Part shown: in pieces, positions 14,138 through 20,842 of the stretch
Position numbering within the stretch: position 1 is the stretch's first letter
Layout: each line of letters opens with the position of its first letter
Origin: PALSA-1196 sp036833805
GTDB taxonomy: Bacteria > Pseudomonadota > Gammaproteobacteria > Steroidobacterales > Steroidobacteraceae
Reading direction: 5' to 3'
DNA: 20,842 nt
Assembly (NCBI GenBank): GCA_036833805.1
Contig: DAITPA010000031.1
Location: forward strand, 1-20,842
Position numbers and translations under genes: made by a program
The notes under the pieces: model-generated
Told to the model about the DNA's origin: nothing
Databases searched by the model: none
The model's input: only the letters and a program-made list of their open reading frames with translations

Positions 14138-17100
14138 TCAACTCATGGCGGGCGCAAGATCGCCGCCCGAGTGCGTCAAATGACGTTCGTCGCCGTGGCG
14201 GCGCCGCAAACGATCAAGATAGAGATAGACCACGGGCGTCGTGAGGAGCGTCAACAGCTGACTTGCGATGAGCCCGCCGATAATGGCGACGCCGAGCGGC
14301 TGACGCAGCTCCGCGCCCTCGCCGAAGCCGATTGCAAGCGGCAGCGCGCCTAACGCCGCGGCGAGTGTCGTCATCAGGATGGGGCGAAAGCGCAGCAGGG
14401 ACGCCTCGCGCACGGCTTGAAGCGCCGATAAGCCGCGCGTGCGTTCGGCTTCGAGCGCGAAATCGATAATCAGGATCGCATTCTTTTTGACGATGCCGAT
14501 CAACAGAAAAACGCCGATCAAGGCGATGATGGAAAATTCCATCTTGAAGATGAGGAGCGCGAACACCGCGCCCACTCCGGCAGAAGGCAGCGTCGAGAGC
14601 ACGGTGATTGGGTGAACATAGCTCTCGTAGAGCATTCCGAGCACGATATAGATGACGATGAGCGCCGCCGCGATCAGGATCGGTTGCTGGCTCGATGAAT
14701 CCTGAAAGCTGCGCGCTGTGCCCTGAAAGCCGCCGCGCACGCTGCTCGGCATGCCGATCGCGGCCGCGGCATTCCTGATCGCCTCCTGCGAGTCGCTCAA
14801 GGTCGCCCCCGGCGCGAGATTGTAGGACACGGTGGTCGCAAGATCGGTATTCTGATGGTTGATCGAGGTCGCCGTCGATCGGGTGCTGAATTTCGCGATG
14901 GCGCTGAGCGGTACCATGTGTTCGCTCGACGTGGACAGCGCGACTCCCGTCGACGGATCGCGCAAGGCGGGGTTGGCAGGCGTATAGGCGACGTCGGTGA
15001 CCGGGCTTGCGCTTGTGCTCGCAGCGACTGAGCTCCCCGCCGTAATGCTCGTCGGGGTCGCGCTCGCGCTGCCCGCGATGCTGCCGCTCGTGGTCGCGGT
15101 ACTGCCAGAGGCCGCAACCGAGCCCACGCCTGCGGCGGTCGCGGGGCTGCTCGCGGCGCTGCTGCCGATAGGCGCTGTCAATACAGCAGCGGTCGCCTTC
15201 AACGAGGCTGTTTCGCGAGTCTGCGAAGTATTTCCCGCAGGCACATAGACATCGTTCAGCTGATCCGGCGTGCGCCGGTAACGCGGCGCAACTTCCATGA
15301 TCACGTGATACTGATTGAGGTCCGAGTAGATGGTTGATACCTGCCGCTGGCCGTAGCTGTCGTACAAGGCGTTATCGACATCGCGCGAGCTGATGCCAAG
15401 GCGTGCTGCGCTGTCGGTGTTGATGTTGACGAAGCTCTCAACACCCGCTTCCTGCTGATCGATGTCGATGTCGGTGAGCGCAGGCTCGTTCTTCATCGCC
15501 TGCGCGAGCCGCGGCGCCCAGGTGCGCAGATCGACAAGGTTCGCGCTCTGCAAGGTATATTGATAGGTGGAGGTTGTCATGCGCCCGCCCATGCGCACGT
15601 CCTGCACCGGATTGAGAAACAGGCTGACGCCGGTGATGCGCGCAAGCTGCGGCCGCAATCTGGCGATGACGGCCTGGCCCGTATCCTTTCGCTGCCCGAC
15701 GGGTTTGAGGTTGACGAACATGAAGCCACCGCCGGCACGGCCGCCGCCGGTGAAACCTACGACCGTGTCCACCGCCGGATCCTTGTGGATGAGATTGACG
15801 AACGCTTTAAGCTTCAGCTGCATGTCCTGGAAGGAGATGCTCTGATCTGCACGTAATCCGCCGTTTAATTGGCCCGTGTCCTGCTGCGGGAAGAACCCCT
15901 TCGGCACGATGATGAAAAGATAGACGTTGAGACCGATGACGGCGACCAGGATCAAGAGCACGAGCCCCTTGTTGCCAAGCGCCCAGTCGAGACTCTTCTC
16001 GTACGTGTTAAGAACCCGCGTGAAGGCTGCTTCGGACAGCCGTTGCAGGCGGTTCGGCGCGCGCTCCTCGACGCTGCGGCGCAACAGATAAGCGCACATC
16101 ATCGGCGTCGTGGTGAGCGAAATGACGAGCGAGATCATGACAGCAGCCGACAGTGTGACGGCGAACTCGCGAAATAATCTTCCGACGATGCCGCCCATGA
16201 AGAGCAGCGGAATGAAGACCGCGACTAGCGAAATGCTGATCGACAGGACCGTGAAGCCGACCTCGCGTGCGCCGAGGAGCGCTGCCTTAAAGCGATCCAT
16301 CCCCTCTTCAAGGTGACGCGTTGTGTTCTCGAGTACGACGATTGCGTCATCGACGACGAAACCGGTCGCCACGGTGAGCGCCATTAGCGATAGATTATTG
16401 AGACTGAAGCCCAGGAAATACATGACGGCAAAAGTGCCGAGCAGCGACACCACGGTTGCGACCGCCGGCACGATGGTCGCGCGCGCGCTCCTTAAGAAGG
16501 CGCTCACGACCAGCACCACGAGCACGAGCGAGATCAAAAGCGTCACCTCGATCTCATGCAGCGCGGCGCGAATCGAGTGCGTGGCATCCGACGCCACGTG
16601 CAGCTCAACATCCTGCGGCAATTGGGCGGCAAGCTCCGGCAGCAGATTGCGCACGGCATCGACCACCTGGATGACATTTGCCCCCGGCTGGCGCGTGATA
16701 ATGGCAATGATTGCGGGCTCGCCATTAAAGAGGCCCAAAGTGCGGGTGTCTTCGACGCTGTCGATCACCTGAGCGACGTCGGATAAGCGCACCGGACCGC
16801 CGTCGCGCCACGCGACCACGAGCGAGCGATAGTCGACGGCGGTGCGGCCAGCGGTGTTGGTGTAGATCTGGAAACGCCGGCCGTTGCCTTCGACGGTGCC
16901 CTTGGGCCGATTGGCATTGGCGGCCTGGATTGCGGCGCGCACATCCTCGAGCGCGACGCCGTATTTGTTGAGGGCATACGGCAAGAGCTCGACCCGCACT
17001 GCCGGCAGCGAGCCGCCGCCGATCTCGACGTCGCCGACGCCGTGCACCTGCGACATTCTCTGCTGCACGATATTCGAGACCGCGTCGTAGACCTGCCCGG

Positions 17101-17551
17101 GCGTGCGCGTCTTCGAGGTTATTGCGAGGATGATTATCGGCGCATCCGCTGGGTTCGCCTTTCTATAGGTCGGGTTCGTCTTCAGCGTGGCCGGCAGGTC
17201 GATGCGCGCGGCGTTGATGGCGGCCTGCACTTCACGCGCGGCGCCGTTGATGTCGCGGTCGAGATTAAATTGCAGCGTAATGCGCGACTGCCCGGTGCCG
17301 CTCGATGAGGTCATCTCATTGACGTCGGCGATGATGCCGAGATGGCGCTCAAGCGGAGTCGCGACGCTCGCCGCCATCGTCTCGGGGCTCGCGCCCGGCA
17401 GACTCGCCGTCACCGAGATGACCGGGAAGTCGACCGACGGCAGAGGCGAGACGGGTAGGGCGAAGAATCCCGCTACTCCCGCAATCGCAATGCCGGCCGT
17501 CAGGAGCACGGTCGCGACTGGCCGGCGGATGAAGGGCTCAGAGATGTTCAC
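14138..17551 (-). CDS. mdtC: RND efflux permease, MdtC type, with a large periplasmic-loop insertion
   Basis: MdtC is a proton-driven inner-membrane exporter that works with MdtB as a heterotrimer. From GTG 17551 it has 1137 residues, against about 1025 for E. coli MdtC. This start gives MNISEPFIRRPVATVLL, matching the family N-terminus, and a GGAAGG site lies 9 bases upstream; the longer open frame to 17734 runs through mdtB. The sequence follows E. coli MdtC closely: LPGASPETMA, DINGAAREVQAAINAA, YRKANPADAP, GFVVDDAIVVLEN (the TM4 proton-relay aspartates), TGFTGG-type FTGGGR, GIVKKNAIL (TM10 lysine) and RPILMTTLAA. Residues about 772-877 form a Ser/Ala/Thr-rich insertion absent from E. coli MdtC and from the neighbouring MdtB. 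The start overlaps the mdtB stop (GTGA). Confidence 0.95.
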   Translation of the reverse strand: MNISEPFIRRPVATVLLTAGIAIAGVAGFFALPVSPLPSVDFPVISVTASLPGASPETMAASVATPLERHLGIIADVNEMTSSSGTGQSRITLQFNLDRDINGAAREVQAAINAARIDLPATLKTNPTYRKANPADAPIIILAITSKTRTPGQVYDAVSNIVQQRMSQVHGVGDVEIGGGSLPAVRVELLPYALNKYGVALEDVRAAIQAANANRPKGTVEGNGRRFQIYTNTAGRTAVDYRSLVVAWRDGGPVRLSDVAQVIDSVEDTRTLGLFNGEPAIIAIITRQPGANVIQVVDAVRNLLPELAAQLPQDVELHVASDATHSIRAALHEIEVTLLISLVLVVLVVSAFLRSARATIVPAVATVVSLLGTFAVMYFLGFSLNNLSLMALTVATGFVVDDAIVVLENTTRHLEEGMDRFKAALLGAREVGFTVLSISISLVAVFIPLLFMGGIVGRLFREFAVTLSAAVMISLVISLTTTPMMCAYLLRRSVEERAPNRLQRLSEAAFTRVLNTYEKSLDWALGNKGLVLLILVAVIGLNVYLFIIVPKGFFPQQDTGQLNGGLRADQSISFQDMQLKLKAFVNLIHKDPAVDTVVGFTGGGRAGGGFMFVNLKPVGQRKDTGQAVIARLRPQLARITGVSLFLNPVQDVRMGGRMTTSTYQYTLQSANLVDLRTWAPRLAQAMKNEPALTDIDIDQQEAGVESFVNINTDSAARLGISSRDVDNALYDSYGQRQVSTIYSDLNQYHVIMEVAPRYRRTPDQLNDVYVPAGNTSQTRETASLKATAAVLTAPIGSSAASSPATAAGVGSVAASGSTATTSGSIAGSASATPTSITAGSSVAASTSASPVTDVAYTPANPALRDPSTGVALSTSSEHMVPLSAIAKFSTRSTATSINHQNTDLATTVSYNLAPGATLSDSQEAIRNAAAAIGMPSSVRGGFQGTARSFQDSSSQQPILIAAALIVIYIVLGMLYESYVHPITVLSTLPSAGVGAVFALLIFKMEFSIIALIGVFLLIGIVKKNAILIIDFALEAERTRGLSALQAVREASLLRFRPILMTTLAAALGALPLAIGFGEGAELRQPLGVAIIGGLIASQLLTLLTTPVVYLYLDRLRRRHGDERHLTHSGGDLAPAMS
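14921..15237 (-). other. low-complexity Ser/Ala/Thr/Gly-rich insertion inside mdtC
   Basis: Between the conserved LNDVYVPAG and MVPLSAIAKF segments lie about 105 residues, where E. coli MdtC has only a short turn (FVINNEGKAIPL). The core is made of repeated S/A/T/G/P runs such as SSAASSPATAAG and STATTSGSIAGSASAT, followed by a more ordinary stretch (VAYTPANPALRDPSTG). The frame stays open throughout. By homology to AcrB the site is a beta-hairpin of the periplasmic docking domain. Confidence 0.85.
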
Positions 17552-20500
17552 GAGGCGGGACCTTCCGCCGGACGATTCGTGAAACGAGCGAGCTTGGCCC
17601 GATAGCGGATGGCGAGTCGATCGAATGCCAAATAGATGACCGGCGTCGTGAAGAGCGTCAGCATCTGGCTGACAATGAGTCCGCCAAAGATGCTGACGCC
17701 GAGCGGGCGTCTCAACTCCGTGCCTTCTCCCCAACCGAGCATCAGCGGAATCGCGGCAAACAGCGCCGCGAGCGTCGTCATGATGATCGGCCGAAAGCGC
17801 AGCAGCGCCGCCTGGTGGATCGCATCACGCGGGCTCTTGCCCTGTTTTCTCTCCGCGTCCAGAGCGAAGTCGATCATCATGATCGCGTTCTTTTTCACGA
17901 TGCCGATCAGTAGGATGATGCCGATGATGCCAATGACGCCGAGGTCACTGCCCGTAAGCATCAACGCAAGGAGCGCACCGACGCCTGCGGAGGGTAGTGT
18001 CGACAGGATGGTTACCGGATGGATGTAGCTCTCATAGAGCACGCCGAGCACGATGTAGACACACATGACCGCCGCCAGGATGAGCCAGAGCTCGCTTGCA
18101 AGCGACTCGCTATAGGCCGCCGCAGCGCCGAGGAAGGTCAACTGCACGGACGGCGGCAGATTGATCGCGACCGCCGCTTTCTTGATCTCGTCCACGGCGC
18201 GTCCGAGCGACACGCTGGGTGCCGTATCGAATCCTACGGTTGCGGCCGGGAATTGCGCGACGTGCGTGATCTGCAGCGGAGCCTTCTGCTCGCGGATCGT
18301 CGAGATCGCCGACAGCGGCGTCGGCTGCCCGGAAGAGGTCTGCATGTACAGATCGCCGAGCGACTGGGGCGTCGTCAGAAAGCCCGGCTGTGCTTCAAGG
18401 ATGACGCGATATTGATTGGTATCGGTGAAAATCGTGGAGACGATCCGCTGGCCAAAGGCGCTGTAGAGCGTCTCATCCACCGCGGTCGCGGTAATTGACA
18501 TGCGCGCAGCGGTGTCGCGGTCGATGGCGACATAGGCCGCCAGCCCCTGCGCGTTGGCGTCGGAGGTGACGTTCGCGAGCTGCGACACGCTGTGCAGTTT
18601 CGTCACGAGCTTATCCGCCCACTCATTGACGGTCGCGGTCGCCGCGCCTTCGAGCGAAAAGCGGTACTGCGTCGGCCCGGTCTCGGCGTCGATGGTCAGG
18701 TCCTGGGTCGGCTGCAGGTAGAGGCTGACCCCGGGCACGGTGCTAGCGCGCCGCCTCAAGTTGTCCATGATTTGAGCTTGCGAATCGGCGGTGCGGTGCT
18801 GCTTCAGGTTGATCAGCATCTGGCCGCTGTTCAGCATTGTATTGTTGGCGCCGTCGACGCCGATAAAGGAACTCAGATTTTGAACGTCGGGGTCCAGCAG
18901 GATCGCTTTGCCGACCGCCTGCTGCAGCTCGGACATGCGCGCATAGGAGATTGATTCGGTGGCCTGCACGCGCGCCTGCAATTGACCCGTGTCCTGCGTA
19001 GGGAAAAGACCCTTGGCAATGAAGATGTAAAGAAACGCCGTCAGAATGAGCGTCGCGAACGCGACGATGAGGGTCGCGCGCTCGCGCGCCAGCACCCACA
19101 AGAGAGCACGGTCGTAATAGGCGACCGCTCGCTCGAAGAGCTCCCGGGACTTCTTGCTGATGCCCTGAGCGTCCCGTTCCGGATAGGACTTCAACCAAAA
19201 GGCGCACAGCATCGGCACCAAGGTCAGCGACACCAGCGCCGAGATCAATATCGTGATGGCAAGCGTCACGGCGAATTCGCGAAACAGCCGCCCGATGACT
19301 TCACTCATGAAGAGCAGTGGAATCAACACCGCAATCAGCGAGACCGTGAGCGAAACGATCGTAAAACCGATTTCTGCGGCGCCACTCAGTGCGGCCTCGA
19401 ACGGTTTCTCACCTTTCTCGAGATGTCGCGAGATGTTCTCGATCATGACAATCGCGTCGTCGACGACGAAGCCGGTCGCAATCGTCAGCGCCATCAGGCT
19501 GAGATTGTTGAGACTGAAGTTCAGAAGGTACATCGCGCCGAACGCACCCACGAGCGAGATCGGTACCGACAGACTTGCGATTGCCGTAGCGCGCACGCTG
19601 TGCAAGAAGAAGAAGATCACGGCGACCACCAGCGCCACGGCGAGCAAGAGCTCGAACTCAACGTGGCTCACGGAGGCGCGAATACCCGTGGTGCGGTCGG
19701 CAAGCACGTCCACCTGAATCCCCGCGGGAAGGGTTTCCTGCAATTGCGGCAGGCGCGTCTTGATCGCATCCACCGTGCCGATGACGTTGGCGCCGGGTTG
19801 CCGCTGCACGTTGAGGATGATCGCGGGCTTCATATTCGCCCAGGCACCAAGCTTTACGTTTTCGGCCGCATCGACCACGTGAGCCACATCGGTCATGCGG
19901 ATCGGCGCGCCTTTGCGGTACGCAATAATCAGGTTCTTGTAGTCATCCGCGGTAAGAAGCTGGTCATTGGCGTTGATCGTGAATGCCTGCGTCGGACCGT
20001 CGAAGCTGCCCTTCGCGCGATTGGCGTTCGCCGCGCTGATCGCCGACATCACCGTGTCGAGCGTGACGCCGTAGGAGGCAAGCGTTTGCGTATTGGCCTG
20101 GATGCGCACGGCCGGCCGCTGCCCGCCGCTCAAGCTCACCAGGCCCACGCCTGAGACTTGTGAAATCTTTTGTGCGAGATGCGAGTCGACGAGGTTCTGC
20201 ACGTCGATCAACGGCATCGTGTCCGAGGTGATGGCGAGCGTCAGCACCGGCGCATCCGCCGGATTGACCTTGGCGTATATCGGCGGGGCGGGCAGGTCCG
20301 CAGGCAGGAGCGAGCCGCTGGCATTGATCGCCGCTTGCACTTCCTGCTCGGCGACATCGAGGGTCTCGCCGAGCCCGAACTGCAGCGTAATGACAGAGGC
20401 GCCGGCGGTACTGGTCGAGCTCATGCGCTGCAGGCCCGACATCTCTCCGAATTGGCGTTCGAGCGGTGCGGTGACGGTCTGGCTCATCACCTCGGGGCTG

Positions 20501-20661
20501 CCGCCGGGATAGAGCGTCTGCACCTGGATCGTCGGATAGTCGACCTGCGGCAGCGCGGAGAGCGGCAGGAAGCGAAAGCCCACCATGCCTGACAGGACGA
20601 TGGCGACCATCAGTAGCGAGGTCGCTACCGGACGCATGATGAACGGCCGTGACGGACTCAT
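17548..20661 (-). CDS. mdtB: RND efflux permease, MdtB type
   Basis: MdtB is the partner permease of MdtC in the MdtABC (MuxABC-like) drug and bile-salt exporter. The 1037 residues match E. coli MdtB (1040). Matches include FIMRPVATSLLMVAI, LPQVDYPTIQV, TAPLERQFGEMSGL, GASVITLQF, VAEQEVQAAINA, VSGVGLVSLSGGQRPAVR, ATGFVVDDAIVMIEN with the proton-relay aspartates of TM4, FVPQ-like FPTQDTGQ, GVDGANNTML, LYLQPTQDLTID, LGVLYESYIHP and GIVKKNAIMMIDFALDAER. Twelve membrane segments and two large periplasmic loops are expected from the alignment. The ATG at 20661 gives the family N-terminus but has no obvious ribosome site; a short hairpin lies 13 bases upstream. The 63 bases to the preceding stop hold no terminator, so it probably belongs to the operon of the upstream adaptor gene. 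Confidence 0.97.
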   Translation of the reverse strand: MSPSRPFIMRPVATSLLMVAIVLSGMVGFRFLPLSALPQVDYPTIQVQTLYPGGSPEVMSQTVTAPLERQFGEMSGLQRMSSTSTAGASVITLQFGLGETLDVAEQEVQAAINASGSLLPADLPAPPIYAKVNPADAPVLTLAITSDTMPLIDVQNLVDSHLAQKISQVSGVGLVSLSGGQRPAVRIQANTQTLASYGVTLDTVMSAISAANANRAKGSFDGPTQAFTINANDQLLTADDYKNLIIAYRKGAPIRMTDVAHVVDAAENVKLGAWANMKPAIILNVQRQPGANVIGTVDAIKTRLPQLQETLPAGIQVDVLADRTTGIRASVSHVEFELLLAVALVVAVIFFFLHSVRATAIASLSVPISLVGAFGAMYLLNFSLNNLSLMALTIATGFVVDDAIVMIENISRHLEKGEKPFEAALSGAAEIGFTIVSLTVSLIAVLIPLLFMSEVIGRLFREFAVTLAITILISALVSLTLVPMLCAFWLKSYPERDAQGISKKSRELFERAVAYYDRALLWVLARERATLIVAFATLILTAFLYIFIAKGLFPTQDTGQLQARVQATESISYARMSELQQAVGKAILLDPDVQNLSSFIGVDGANNTMLNSGQMLINLKQHRTADSQAQIMDNLRRRASTVPGVSLYLQPTQDLTIDAETGPTQYRFSLEGAATATVNEWADKLVTKLHSVSQLANVTSDANAQGLAAYVAIDRDTAARMSITATAVDETLYSAFGQRIVSTIFTDTNQYRVILEAQPGFLTTPQSLGDLYMQTSSGQPTPLSAISTIREQKAPLQITHVAQFPAATVGFDTAPSVSLGRAVDEIKKAAVAINLPPSVQLTFLGAAAAYSESLASELWLILAAVMCVYIVLGVLYESYIHPVTILSTLPSAGVGALLALMLTGSDLGVIGIIGIILLIGIVKKNAIMMIDFALDAERKQGKSPRDAIHQAALLRFRPIIMTTLAALFAAIPLMLGWGEGTELRRPLGVSIFGGLIVSQMLTLFTTPVIYLAFDRLAIRYRAKLARFTNRPAEGPAS

Positions 20662-20673
20662 CGTAGTGGCAAG

Positions 20674-20687
20674 CGCCCGTATGGGCG
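20674..20687. repeat. short hairpin upstream of mdtB
   Basis: CGCCC and GGGCG form a perfect 5-bp stem around a 4-base loop in the spacer between the adaptor stop and the mdtB ATG. It occupies the place where a ribosome site would be near and is not followed by a T-run. Significance is uncertain. Confidence 0.25.
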
Positions 20688-20724
20688 TGCAACGGCCAAC
20701 AATTGACGCAATCGCAGCATCGAC

Positions 20725-20841
20725 TTACTCGGTTGTCGTACTCGCAGGCGTGCGTGTGCCATGCTTGGGGTGTGCTGTGCCGTTGACGGGCGTGTTGCCA
20801 GGCGCGACGGTGGGCGCGGCCGCTGAGGATGCGGCCGGGGT
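20725..20841 (-). CDS. C-terminal tail of a probable RND periplasmic adaptor (MdtA-like), start outside the window
   Basis: One minus-strand frame is open from the window edge to a TAA at 20725-20727, giving 38 residues rich in Ala, Pro and Thr (TPAASSAAAPTVAPGNTPVN and on to ASTTTE). The tail itself has no recognisable domain. The assignment rests on position: it ends 63 bases upstream of mdtB on the same strand, exactly where the HlyD-type adaptor mdtA sits in mdtABC operons, and MdtA proteins often end in a variable, flexible tail. Only the sequence beyond 20842 can confirm it. Confidence 0.5.
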   Translation of the reverse strand, partial: TPAASSAAAPTVAPGNTPVNGTAHPKHGTRTPASTTTE

Positions 20842-20842
20842 C

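Noticed and set aside
17552..17734. 61-codon N-terminal extension of mdtC.
   Set aside because: It overlaps the mdtB C-terminal coding sequence in another frame, and the GTG at 17551 restores the family N-terminus with a ribosome site.
18982..20154. 390-codon plus-strand open frame rich in Arg, Glu and His.
   Set aside because: It is antisense to mdtB with composition typical of a shadow frame and no domain.
14138..20661. Two adjacent RND permease genes as a recent tandem duplication.
   Set aside because: They match MdtB and MdtC separately, an old and widespread pair, and their sequences differ throughout.

Overview
The window reads as chromosomal DNA of a high-GC gammaproteobacterium. ProBA, TesB, HtpX, an MdtB/MdtC pair and a full molybdenum-cofactor (Moco) gene set all look gammaproteobacterial. 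The small exported protein and the DUF6763-like acidic protein would fit the Xanthomonadales/Nevskiales/Steroidobacter side of the class, but that placement is only an impression. Coding density is very high, no gap exceeds about 140 bases, and I see no tRNA, rRNA, CRISPR array, insertion sequence or phage gene.

Left part (1-4612): the 3' portion of tesB (acyl-CoA thioesterase II) runs rightward to within 5 bases of a leftward block. Read in its own direction, that block holds a DUF6763-like acidic protein with a poly-Asp/Glu tail, the membrane protease htpX with a candidate heat-shock (sigma-32) promoter, an FAD-linked D-2-hydroxy-acid dehydrogenase, and a lipoprotein-like alpha/beta hydrolase whose nucleophile serine is replaced by alanine. 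A 135-base divergent spacer separates the acidic-protein gene from proB.

Middle (4613-7074): proB and proA overlap by 4 bases and encode the first two steps of proline synthesis from glutamate. proA ends convergently on the Moco block, and both genes share a CTAG for their stop codons.

Right part (7071-20842): everything is on the minus strand, with no gap over 63 bases and no convincing terminator. In transcription order it holds the tail of a probable pump adaptor, mdtB, mdtC, an outer-membrane factor lipoprotein, a small exported protein of unknown function, then moeA, moaA, moaC, a mobA-moaD fusion and a moaE-moeB-rhodanese fusion. The first four would build a tripartite RND efflux pump. 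The last five cover GTP to cyclic pyranopterin (MoaA, MoaC), molybdopterin synthesis and its sulfur supply (MoaD, MoaE, MoeB, rhodanese), molybdenum insertion (MoeA) and GMP attachment (MobA). MogA/MoaB and molybdate transport genes are not in the window.

The most unusual features are the condensed Moco pathway, an ideal ribosome-binding site inside the triple fusion that could release a free rhodanese protein, a roughly 100-residue Ser/Ala/Thr-rich insertion in MdtC, and the Ser-to-Ala hydrolase.
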